A stretch of 12,330 nucleotides of DNA from Alphaproteobacteria bacterium (GTDB lineage: Bacteria; Pseudomonadota; Alphaproteobacteria; BNTO01), in assembly GCA_025996655.1 (NCBI GenBank), contig BNTO01000007.1:1-12330 (forward strand), in the 5' to 3' direction. Numbering within the stretch: the stretch's first letter is position 1; every line of letters starts with the position of its first letter. Below, in pieces: positions 1-12,100 of the stretch. A program made the translations under genes and the position numbers. The notes below the pieces were generated by a model, which saw only the letters and a program-made list of their open reading frames with translations, was not told where the DNA came from and ran no database searches.

Positions 1-1
1 C

Positions 2-142
2 GTTTGGGCCGAAGACGTGCGCCCACCGCAAGAGTTTGACGCGTTGTTTCTGCAAGATACCGCCGCCGCCCTGCAAGAATTGCTCACGATTCTCCAACCC
101 CGCCTCCTCGAAGCCGAGACGCCGCCTTTGTTCCTGGCCGAT
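2..142 (+). repeat. R0: C-terminal tail of a module that starts upstream of the window
   Basis: Residues 1-47 precede the first anchor cysteine (Cys48). They hold an amphipathic segment at about residues 11-37, a Pro-Pro turn at 41-42, then the anchor. This matches the segment between site D and the next anchor in other modules. It shows that the repeat array extends upstream of the window. Confidence 0.45.
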
Positions 143-3100
143 TGTGACGCGCTCCTCGAAGACGCCCTTGCCACCCTTCCGCCGGCGTTGCTGCCGCTGG
201 GCCAGGCCCTCCACGCCCTCATGCAAGAGGGACTTGCTCTTGAACCCACGTGCTGCGCGCTTCACGCGCAAGAGCTCCTCACAAATTTAAACACGCTTGA
301 AAATATAGACACGCACTTGGAAGGCGCGGTCATCACGCTTCAAGCCCTGCCGCACACGCCGCAGGCAGAGGATGGGGCGCAACAAATTTTTGATGCCCTC
401 CCCCTTCCGCCGCTCCGCAACACATCCACGGAAAACTTGCTCTTTGTGCAAGAATTTTTGGCAAATGTGAACGCGACTTTTGGGTTAGCCACGGCTCCGG
501 CGACACTGACTTTGGTCCGGGCCTTGTCGCCTTGCGACGTTTTGGGCCTTTACGCAACGCGGCACCAGCAGCGTTTGGTCCACGTAGGGCAGACCCTCGA
601 ACGCTTGATTTTAAGTCTAAAAGCCAACCCCTACGCGCGCATCACGCCGGCTTGGGCGACGACGCTGCGGAATCTTGCGACAAAGATGCCAACGTTTTCG
701 GCTATGGATTTTCTTGGGGAATGTTCGACGTGCCAAGATTGTCCGGCCTTTGACAATGCTCTCCTCTACAAACAGGCGTTGACGGCTGAGGCGGAAACAT
801 TAGCGTTGAAGCCGCTTGTTATACTTGAGGTTTTAAGCGGAAAAGAGTGCTTTTTTGAGGCGAAGGAAGCCGCAACCTTGGCCGAAGAAATTCAAAAAAG
901 TGCCATTTTCTTCAAAAATTTCGCCCTTGCTTTTGCCGAAGCACTCAACAACGAAACAGAGACGCCACGCCTGGTTTCGCTTATTCAGGCGTTCGAAACG
1001 TTTTTGGAGGAACCGTTCGCCGAAATTTTTGGAGCCACTTCTGCCGCGGAAAGGTTGCGGGCGCTTACGACGTCTTTCAAAACTCTCACCGCAGCGTTTG
1101 AAAATGTTCAAGGCGAGCCCCTCTCGGCAGAAAAAAAGAGTAGCGAATTTTACTGTTTGCAAAAGGGCGAAAGCCTTCACGCACTTCAATCTTCTCTTGA
1201 CATGTTGGCGCAGGGGCTAGAAGTTTGTTGCGAAGCTTTCAAGGATAGGATTTTTGAATATGACCCTTTGATGGCGAATTTTTTCGAGAAAATGTACGCT
1301 GTTTTCGCAAAAATGCACGCGTTCTTGCCGCAAGATCGCCCGACGTGCCTGGTGTGCCAACAGATTCAACACCTTTCGGTAAGCGAACTTTTGGCGCCCT
1401 TTCTTGCAACATGTCTGGAGAAAATGGGGACATTACAGGAAAAGCTCGCCGTGCCCACGTGTTGTCAAGAAAAAAGGGCGCATCTTTGGGAAATATTAGC
1501 AAGCCTTTTTGGGAGCCAAGAAAATTTGGCAGCCGCGGTTCAGGCTGCAGCGCAAAAGGAAACTTCTTTTTCGGATACGCTGGAGGCGCCGCTGAACAAA
1601 GTCGCCGAAACGCTTGAGGAATTGGCGTCACAAACATTTTCACAAAATTTTGTTTGGCAGCGCGAGGCGGGCTTGGTCCTTGGACTTGAAGCTTTTGAGG
1701 AGGCCTTGAGGGCGCTTTGCCAAGCGGAAGGCGCGCCCCTTCCTGCGGCCCTTACGTTGCCCGACCTGTCTTCTTGCGAGAGCGCGGCGTTTTTTGTTCA
1801 CAAAACTACGCAAATTTTCAACCATATGCAAGCGTCGCTTCTTGCAGTTCAAAAACTTTGGGCTAAGAACCTTCCCACCTTTTCCGAGGAAAAATATTGC
1901 ATTTTACTTAACATTTCCGAATCTCTCTTGACACTTCAGAAGAAAATACGCGCGCTTTTGGCTGAACCGTTGGAGCATGTTTCAACGTGCATCCCGTGTG
2001 ATCTTCCAACAGACGTTGCCAAACAAGCGCTAGGAGACGCTCTTTCGCATGAGCCCTTTTCAGAACTCGGCCACATGTTGAATTTTTCGAAAGCACAAAA
2101 AGCGCATGAAGAGAAGTTTCAGCTTGCCGAGGCTTTACAAAACCTGCATCATACGCTTACTTCTTGGGCGCAACATCCTATTGTAACCGTTTCGCTTACC
2201 CTGGACGCGCGCACGCAAGATTTTGCTCTCACGCAAACGAATCGGCTCGATGCGCTTTTTAGAACATGTCACGAAATTCTAGAGGACGTCACGGATTTCA
2301 GCGATGGGGCCCTCGCCCAAAAGATTCAATTGCTTTCGGCAAGCATCCGCGCCATGCACAGCGCCCTTGGCGGAACCGAGGATCCTTCCCCCTTTTCCCT
2401 CGTGTTGCCGACTTTTTTTAACGCCGCCACCGCCGCCATCATCACAGAAAAAATTCAAGAGTTTTTGCGCAACATCGCGTTCGCTATGACGTCTTGCCTC
2501 GAACTCTATACGGCGCAACCTTTTGTGAATAATGCATTTTTCAACCAAGCGCTTACAGCAGCTGTTACTTTCCTTGAAAAAGCGGCCCTAGAAAGAGATA
2601 GCGCCAACGCTGCGTTGTCTGAAATGTCCCATTGGCACATGCTCGCCGAAAAATGCCGCGCCTGTCAAGCCGCGCTTACGCTTTCATGCTGCAACAACGA
2701 ACTAGCCGCGCACGTCGCCACGTTTACGGAGCAGGTCGTTTGCGTTGCGGAGCGCCTCCAGCTTTTAGCAAGAAAAATGGAGGAAACCGCGGACGATACC
2801 GTTTTTGCAACGCTGCTGCAGGCCGCGTTAGACCAGGATGCGTCGGGCGAGGCATCACCCCCAAGCAACGAAAATTTTGTGGAAAGAGTCGCGCGCCTGG
2901 TTTCTGTTTTCGAAGCGTTTCAGCAAAATTTCGCTACGTTCGCTCAGAATTTGCAACAGTTCCATCATGATGAGCTGCTTTGTGCCAGTCCCTTGGCTTT
3001 GGATTCGGTGACAGCGTTCCAGCAGTCTTTCGAAACGTTGTCCGCCCAAATCGGCGCTTTGTACGCCTTTATTTTTCAGGAAAGTCTCCCCGCCGTTCCG

Positions 3101-6100
3101 CCCGCCGCGCTTGTTCGGCCGGACCTTGCGGCGGCGGATTCTTGCGCGCTCAGCGGGCATTACCTTTTGAAAGCGCACCAAACGTTGGAGCGCGCGTTTT
3201 CGGATCTTCAGGCGCACGCGCTTCGAACCACGCGCCTCCCCTATGTGGAAAAACTTGTTCAAAGTCTGCAAAAATGGGGCGAGGTAGGCGCGCAGCACAA
3301 GCAAACGCTGGAGGCCCTAGGCGCCGAGGCTTTTTCTTTTTGCAACAACACGTTGCCGTTTTTGGCGTTTCCTGTGTTGCAAGACATCGCGCGCCAAGAG
3401 CAAAGGAATCTGGAGATTGGCACGCACATCACGGCCTATGTGCGCGACCGTTTTTGGTCGGCGACGGCCACGCGCATGACGGCTTTCGTCCAAAATGTGC
3501 AAGCCAGCGCGCTTTTGCTCGAAACTTTTGCACAAAGTGCGAGCACAAATCCGTGTCTCAACGATGACGAAACGGCCCACGCGCAGACCTACCCCGCCTT
3601 GCAAAGCGCCGTGGCCACTCTTACGGAGACGATGCTTTCCCAAACGTTCACGCATCCGGCCGTTCCTAGCGAGGGCGATGGTCCTCTTCACGAGGCCCTT
3701 GAGTTCTATGCGTATGTCTTGCCGGGCGCACCCTACCGCAACGTTACAAACGCACAGGTGACGGCCCTTCTTACGCTTTTTGGCGGCACGCTCCCCGAAA
3801 CCCCGCAGGCACCTGCGCCTCAGCCTTCCGCGTTTTTGCAAATTCAAGCGGACTTAACCTTTTTGACACATGGGGTCCATCAGCAAAACGCTGCGATTCA
3901 ACAGCTCGCTACGCTCGAAACGGGTTTGGGCAATGTTTTTGTGACCGAGAGTTTGCGCTTTTTGCAGCGAGGTATGGACGAAACATTTTACAAAAATTAT
4001 TCTAAAATTTTTGAAAATATTTATCTTGTTTCGACGCATTTTTATAACCATGAGCCCGAAAGGTATCTCCCCAACATTTCCGCGACGCTGCTGAGTCATT
4101 TTGCGAATTGGGATCTTTCCCTAGGCACCCTTTGGACCGCCTTCAAACCTAAGTCTTGCGGGAGTTTAGCCGCAACTTACACGCAAAAAGTGGCACCGGC
4201 CCTCAACGCCTTGGCCGCGTATGTGGCGGAATTGGCAGCCCCCTGCCCTGTCTTGACGGAAGATTTGCTAAACGGCGTCGCCCAGGCGCTTAACGCCGAA
4301 GACACCTTTTTGGATATTTTTGCGCAACTGACTGAACGGATCGCGTTTGATTTCCCGCCGCTAAGCGCACAGATTGAGCATGAATATTGCAAAGCAGGCG
4401 CTGTGGATGTTTTTGTCAAGAAAATGGCGCTTTACGGCGCTCAAAAAAGTTCTTTCGCGCCCGACCCAACGCTTGCGGCGCCTTCGCATGAGGAAGCGTG
4501 TCAAACGGCGCTACAGACAGCGCGCGCGCAGGTGTTGCAGGCGTTTGAAGCTATTCTGCGCCAGCTTGCCACGTTGCGCGACCATATTTTAACGCGTGGC
4601 CTCACGGCGCCCCTGCCTTCGCTCGCAGCGTGGGAGGAGGCCCGCACACGCCTTTCGCTTTTCAAGACGGTTTTGGACGCCACGGCCCCATACATAGGTG
4701 CGCTTTGCCCAGATTGTGCGGAGGATAACAGCCCAAATTTCTTTCATGCACTGCACGAAACGTTGGATCAATTCAACGTACAGTTTCTTGCAATAGAGGA
4801 TGCGTTACAAAAATTGTGCGCGGATGTGCCTTTAGAGGAGCGCCTCCTCCGTTTGGCGAATGGCCTTTTTTCGACACAAAAAAAGTGGGCAGCCGCCACG
4901 CAGGCTGGCTTGAAAGACGCGGAGTTGCTCGCGTTCCTGCGCGAAGTAACGGCTTTGACGGAGCAACTCAACCCGTCCTTTGCACATTATTTTTCGGCCA
5001 CGTCCCCCGCCGCAAAAACGCAAGCGCTTGAAGAAATCGCGGCCCTTTTTCCTGCCACAGAGACGCCCTTCCTGCGGTTGAGCCCTTTCAACGAAGCCCA
5101 TAAAGCCCTGTATATTCAAGAGATTCTAGCGCAAAGCACGACGTTGCTTCAGCCTTTTGAAGCCCTGCTTCAATTTTTTAGGGAAACCTCTTTTGCCAAG
5201 CAGTCCGAGGCGATCGTTGAATTAAGGGCTCTACAAAGCAATGTTGCTGAAATGTCACAATCTGTTGCCAACGCGTCCGCCGCGTCTTTGCTAGAGGCAC
5301 CTAACGCGGCCCACCACTCACTAAGGAACAGGCTTGAGGCGTTTCAAGCGCACTTTGCCAGCTTAGCGGAGGCTTTGTTACACCCCCATCTTGAGGACGC
5401 CGTGCCCGAAACGCTGGCCGAAACGGAGCGCCTGCTGAGAACGTTGAGCGAAGGCGTCGCTTATCTTGCGACACATATTGCGCTAAATCCAGCCTTTGGC
5501 GCGGAGGCCGACGCTGTGGCCGCCACGCTTCACCGCCTTACGCAGACCTTCCCAACGTTTGACGGCGTCCAGCGCGCGCTTCAAGCCTTACAACATGAGC
5601 GCCCTGTGCTTTCTTTTGCGCCCTTTGCGGCCGAATTGGCTCTCATCAACACAAATTTCCAAGACATGAACGCCGAGCTCGAAACATTGTCCGGACATCC
5701 TTTAAATCTTGACAAATGTGAAATAAGGGACAACGGCATTTTGCTCACGCGCATGCGTATTTCGCTGACGCAAATGGCGTCCAGCCTCGAAATTTTGGAC
5801 CGTACGCTCAAGGCGCCGCTGTTTCGCAGATTTCACGCAGGGATTTTAAAGGAGCTCGCGGGCCCCGACGGCCTAGCCGACCGCTTGCTGGCGTTTCTTT
5901 CGACGCTTCAAAATGTGACGCACGCCCTGCGCACAACGGCGCACGAGGATTATGGCGCTGGCACGGTTGAAGCCGCGTTCCTGCTGGATGAGGCGCAGCC
6001 CCTTTTGCGTGGGTTCAGCCACAATGTTTTGCGCTTTAGGGACACGCTGAAAACGTATGAGGACGCGCAGGAAGCACTGTTCGAGCAAGAACGCCTCGCA

Positions 6101-9100
6101 CGCCTCCATACGTTGCAGCACATTCTGCAAACCCCTGGCAGCACGCTTGAGCTAGCAGCGGCTTGGCTGGAAGGCCTTGAGCCGCTCGTAATGCTTTTGA
6201 CCGAACAGGCGCAAGATTTGCAGCGCGTTCCGCCGCACAGCCGCGCACAGGAGTTGGCGCGCGAGGCTTATTTGGCGCGCTTTGATGAGGTCATGGCGCT
6301 CACAAAAGCTGTTTTTGCCGTGCCGGAGCCCGCGCCAACGTTTGTTTTGACGCCGCAGCCCCTCGACGCCATCCGCCGCCAGGAAGCACAAACCGTCCAG
6401 GAGATCTATGCTTTAGGCCAGAGATTTTTGGACGAAGGATTGCAAGCGCCTTATGCGCTGGACGTCACGCTTATCCGCCATGTCCGAAGTCTTATTTTAT
6501 CGTTGCAGGCGCACCCGCACGATCTTTCCACGTTTGTTGAGGTTTTGCAGGCGTTTGAAGCGCGTTTGGCACAGCCCACCTGTTGCGAGGCTTCTTTGGC
6601 CGTTTTCAAGGAAATAGAGGCGCAGGTTGCAACGTTTGCCGACGGCGTAAGGCGCATCGCGGACCGCAACCTCTTGCTTTGCGTCACAAAAGACAACGCC
6701 CCGGCCTTCACGGTGCATGTGCAACATTTGGCGGCACGCTTGGGGGATTTAGGCGCGGTCTTGGCTTCCAGCTCCGCCAAACGGTGCGTCGAAAACGCGT
6801 CATCCGAACTTTTAAAAGACATTTTGGCAAGACTAGCTGCCGCCTGCGCGGTTATGGCGGATTTGTGCGAAAGGGTGACGGGCGATCCTTTGCCCGCCCA
6901 AAATCTCTTCCAACCCGACGAAATCTCTTGCTTAGCGTGCGACCAAAAGGATCTTTTATTCACACGTTTGAAAAATTCCACCCGCAATATCCTCTGGGGC
7001 CTTGAAACATGGACCCAGCAGGCCGCCTTGCCGGTGGGGAGGAGTTTGGCCTATTTGCCATCCTTTATTGAGGCGCTCGCTCAACCCTTGGATGCCGCCT
7101 TGCGAGCTTTCCCTCACTTTTTTGAAAATTTCATAACGTTTCACGTGAAACCTGAGGCGTGCCCCACGTGCCTGCCCTTTGAAAGACAGGAAGTTTTTGG
7201 AACAACACATTATTATTGGGAGGTTTTAACGCCCACAGCCGCGGCGTTGGCGCAACGTTTCGAGGCCGCACACTGGTCGGAGGTTGGCGAAAGTGTCCAC
7301 CAGCGCGCGCAACTCCGCTTGCAAATAAACGCCCTTTTGGAGCGGATCCTTGCCGCACCCGCACTCCCACAGGAAACGTTTGCGGCGCTTCAAAATCCGT
7401 TTTTGCTTTTGCACAGAGCCTTCGATCAAGACTTTGGCACATGGGCGGATCTCGCGCAAACGGGAGCTCCCCAGTCTGCCGCCGTCTTTAAGGCCTTCAC
7501 GGATACCCTCAATCAGCACGCCCAAGACGTTGTGAGCGCCCTGCTGGAATGGGCGCAAAATTTGGGAGAGGAGGCAGCGTTGCCCCAGCTTGTACCAACG
7601 CAGTATGACGAGGCGCAAATTCAACGCGATGTTGCTTTGATCAAACGCCTGGATTTCCTTGCTTACACCGACATTCTCCCGCGGCTTCTTGCGCATGTAC
7701 AGGCGCACCGTTTTGTGAACGCGGCGGCCTCGGAGGCGGTAGAGGCCTTGCTGCACCTTGAGCATTTCCGTGCGGTGCAGGCTTCTCTGGCGCCTCCCGC
7801 GGCTTCCCTTCTTCAAAAAGTGTGGGAGAGTTTGCGCCCGCCTCTTGCGACGGGAAATTTATTCCCACAGATGGCCTTTGTGTTGAGCCATGAAACGTGC
7901 TGCGAGGATTACACCGCGCTTGTTGCCGAACTTTTTGATGTGCAAAAGGAAATTCTTGATATAGGCGATGAGATCGCCTCGGCCGTTGCAATCAGCGATT
8001 GGGCACGCCCCGATCCGTTGGAACAAACGGGCCTCGTTCAGACTTTGACGCAGAACATTCAGGATCTGAACGCGAATCACAGCGCTATGAACCAAGCGTT
8101 GCAGCGGATTATTGAAAAAGCTGGCGCGTGGGACATTGCCACCTGTTTCCTCGCGGAAGACCCCACGTTGATCCTTTGGGACAAAATGCAATTTTTAAAG
8201 CAAAAAATGATCGCCAATCGGGAGATCGTTCAACATATTCGTGACACGTATTTTGAGCTCAATGGCCTCCAAAAAGGCGCAGAACCTGCCGGCGCGTTCC
8301 AAAATTTCGCGGCGTATTTGGCAAAACTCAATGTGTACTTTGATGCGGATCTGGCGGCGCACTGGAAAATTTTGAATGCGACATTGCTCAAGCAAAGCCA
8401 GGACGTCCGAACGGTTGTCATGCTTTTGAATTTGCCCAAAAATCTATGTTTTCTGAGAGATTGGAGCGGCGCGCTCGACCAACTGGCGCATATGTCCACC
8501 CATCTCACCTCGGCAACCCAAAGTTCAACGGAAGCCGTGCCGGCCTATGAGGAGCGCTGTTGCTCTGTTGCCGCGGTTTTCCTTGCAACATTGCGCGATC
8601 ACTTGCCTGTCCTCGAGAACATTCAACTTTTGCGCTTCAATCGAGCCTGTTTCTTTGATGTTGAACAGCGCATCACGGATTTGGCCGCTCAGATGGCTGC
8701 CGTCAAAACACAGCTCCAGCGGCAGGAAGGCCGCGTTTGGTACGACTTGAATCTGCTTCAGACTTTCTTTTTGATCGATCAGCACCTCAGCGCTATGGAA
8801 GGCCTGTTGCGCGATTACGCGCGCGCGCGCAGTCTGCCCTTCACGGAAGCCCCGACATCGGCGCCGAAAGATTTCCACGACGCGGATGTGCTTGATCTTT
8901 TGGACGCCATCCGGACGTATCTTTTTTCGGAGGATGCTTCGCTAAAAAAGACGTTGCAGGATTGGCATGCGGCGCTCATCGCTTGCGACGGAACGCCGGG
9001 AAAGCTTGAGCGTTGCTATACGGAGGTCTTCGCCCTTTTGATGACGCAATGTCAAACGTTTCAGGCGCTTTTTACAACCTGGGGTTCCGACTTTGAAACG

Positions 9101-12100
9101 CTGTGGATGCCTGCCCTTTGCGCGCATGAAAACGCAGCACGTTGGAAGGTCCTTTTTGCGCAATTCCAAGCAGGCTGGGGGACGCTAGGCGACGAATGCC
9201 ACGCGATGGATGAGACGCTGCGCGATCCGACGTGCTGCTATGCGCTTATGGTGGATGCGCAAAAAATCTACGAAAAGCTCCGTTCTTTCAAAGGAAATGT
9301 TGCGGGAGCGGCGGGGGCACTGCCTGAGACAAAAAATCCTTTAGAAGAAGACGAAACGGTCCGCACGCTTACAGAGAATATGGTGAACGCAGCCAACGTT
9401 TTTGCGCAACTCACAGGGGATTTGGAAAATATAGAGCCCGACGCCAGCATTCCTTGCCAAACGGGATATGTTTCTGCGCAAACAAGGGGAATAATTTTAC
9501 GCGACATGCAGAATTTCCAAACATTCTGGGCAGCCTTTTTTGGCGCATTCGGCCCAGCGGAGGCGCCCGTTTTGGCGGTTCAGCCCGATTTAGCGCACTA
9601 TTGCTCGGCAACAGAGGCGTTTTTGGACGGCATTGAAACAACTTGGCGGGAAATGGCTACAAGTCTTCAGCACTTTTCGACAAAATTGGCCTGGGTCGAT
9701 CTTTTCGCTTACAACACAAGCTTTATGAGGGCGCTCGATTACTTCGCGCAGGGCGCGCGCAGCCTCAAAGTGCGGCTGGCCGCGTTTTTCAAATCGACCT
9801 CCCACCCTTGCCACCTTTGCCGGCCGACGCCCTTTTCACTGGCGAGTTTGACGGCGTTTTTAGAAGAGTGGGAGATTATGACGCAAGCTTTTGAAGCCAA
9901 TCGCGTAAAAAAATATGCACGCGTGTTTCATGCTTTTGTGGATGCGCTTGAATCTTACGAACGGCACAGTGAGGCTTTGTTGACGTACGCCCTTCCTGAG
10001 TTGACGCCGGCCTCCGTTTTGCCCCTTCAGGAAGCGTTTGACGTTTCCTCCTCTTTGTTAGGGGATATCGCGCAAAAACTTGCAGCGCGCGGGAGCGGCG
10101 CCTTTTCAACGCAGGATGCGTCGATCCTTGATTTTTATACGGGGGCAACGCGCGCCCTTGCAGAGGCGCAGGGAAAGCTTTCAGGCGCGCTGCAGGCCTT
10201 TGGGGTTGCCGTGCCTTTGCAAGAAAACGTGCCCGCAGAATACACAACTTTTTTGATTGCGGCTGATTTTGAGCGGCTTCAGAATGCGCTTCAAAAAATA
10301 ACGTTGGCGGTTTCAACCCTACCGCCACTGCGGCAGCACGTCGTTTTATTGCCCGTTTTGCAAGAAAAAGCCGCCACAATGCAAGCGCTTGCGGCGCTTT
10401 TGGAGCCGATGGAGTTTGAGGAGCTCGCCCTCAAAAATGCATGTGCCCCCATTCTTTTGGCAAAAACGCTCGCACAAAGCTCAGAAACGCAGGCGGCCTT
10501 TTTTGAAAAGGTCAAGGAGCTCACGCCTTGTCAAGAGAGGAATCAGCCTCTTATGAGGGTAGTTCCAATTTTCGATCACCTTATGCGGGCGTTTGAAGCA
10601 AGCGCTGCGGGATTACAACGCAATCTCAATTATAAATCTGCCGCCGAAGAGGAGCCGACGGAGCATCAAATCTTTTTGGAAAAACTCGAAAACACAACAG
10701 ACAACATGCAAAGCATGTCTGAAACGTTGGAAAATCTCGCGGAAGATCCCCACGAAACTCTTTATACTTGCGCATTGCCGCACGAGGAGGCACGTTCCGT
10801 TCAGGACATGCTTCAGTTTTTGGAAGCACTCCAAGAAAATGTTTTGGATACGCTAGAAATTTTAACGCCGGATATTCGCGCCAAGGCCGTTTTTGTGCCC
10901 CTTGAGGAGCCCGTGCTGCCGCGGCCCCTTCTTATGCGGCATTTAGTCCAGCGCGTGGCGCATTTTGAACAAACGCTGGAGCGCGCATGGGAAATTCTCG
11001 CACAAAGCGTGCTGCGTGATTATCATGACGAAACATTTGTGCGGCTGCAGGCTTTTCAGGCGGCCTTTACAAGACTGAGTTTGGGTTTGCCAAAATCGTT
11101 TGAACTTTTTCAAACGTGTCTTTTCTGTACAGATTCCGAAAATCAATTGATTTTGCAAGAGTTACCGTCCCTTTTCGCCAAGATTGCGGACGGCCTTCAA
11201 ACGCTTCAGAAAAATCTTGAAGATTTTTGTTGCTCGCGTGCAACGTATCAATTATATAGCGTGGGGGATCGCCTCAGTTTGCTTGAACAAAACATCACCC
11301 TCCTTAGCCAAAAGGGTCCTGAAGCGGTAAGAGATTTTATCAACAGCGCTTCCTTTAAAGCTCAGGTGGCGCAATTTTGGGAAAAGAGAAATGCGGATTT
11401 TCATCCATGGCAAGCGTTCCAAGATTTGTGGGTTGAGGCCGCTGAGGCGCATTGCGGTGCGCGGGAAATCGAAGAAGAACTCAACACGCGTCTCTGGTTG
11501 CTGGACCTCTTCTTAGAGGCGCTTCAAACGGGTCTTGCCTCCGATTTTATTGCCACAACCCGCGTTGTTCACCCGCACCAGTATCTCTGTGCGGAGATTC
11601 CTGCGGCGCTCACAAAAGGCATGGCGGAGTTGGAGAAATTGGGGGCTTCTTTGGAAAATTTGGCCACGACCTTAGAAAACGCTCACTTTTCGTACATAGA
11701 AACATTTGAGTTTTACAAAGTGCTTATGTTCCTTCCGTTTTCTTTGCGCGAAACGGCGCATTTTAGCGCTCAGTTAGTTTTAGCGCATGATTTTTGCTCC
11801 CGGTGCCCAACGGCAGAAATTTTTGCGGCGCTTGCTCCTGTAAACAGAATTTTCGAAACCTTTTCCGCAAAAGTGACGACGATGCGCGCTGTTTTAGATA
11901 AATATTGCCACTACGAAGTCGCTGAAATCCTTCATAGGAAAAATTTTGATCTTGCGCTGGCCAAAGTTCTGATAGACGCCTTGCACGACCCCGCTTCGCC
12001 TGAGACAAGTCCTGTCTACGAAAACTGGAGCAATATGAATGAAGAAACCCTTCAAACGGTTTTGGAATTTTATAAGGCGGACGATGGGATTTTCGCGCAA

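Noticed and set aside
221..223. In-frame ATG (codon 74) as the gene start
   Set aside because: The frame is open upstream of it, the first anchor cysteine (Cys48) precedes it with correct spacing to PTCC at 84-85, and no clear ribosome binding site was seen before it.
1346..1357. CxxC motifs as thioredoxin, rubredoxin or zinc-ribbon domains
   Set aside because: The surroundings are long helices without the beta-rich knuckle context or the second closely spaced CxxC of those folds, and no thioredoxin-like WCxxC with its downstream cis-Pro context was recognised.
2980..3567. Open frame of about 195 codons on the + strand in another frame
   Set aside because: It overlaps the giant frame completely. 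Its product is rich in Arg, Gly, Ala, Phe and Cys with no motif, and there is no reason to expect an overlapping gene there.
4534..4550. A 17-base word shared with 6544-6560 (encoding LQAFE), and scattered QAFE/AFE motifs, as a second shorter repeat
   Set aside because: The motifs fall at unrelated offsets from the anchors (for example +25, +34, +48, +85, +114, +162), so they look like common amphipathic helix sequence with biased codons and not a phased sub-repeat.
7226..7816. Open frame of about 196 codons on the - strand, and many other - strand frames of 60-180 codons
   Set aside because: They lie opposite a continuous coding frame with consistent composition and module structure. Their translations are Arg/Lys-rich and low in complexity, as expected for antisense of Ala/Leu/Glu/Phe-rich codons.
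8818..8828. CG-dinucleotide run as a simple repeat or regulatory site
   Set aside because: It is only 11 bases, in frame, encoding Ala-Arg, and easily explained by GCG and CGC codon preference.
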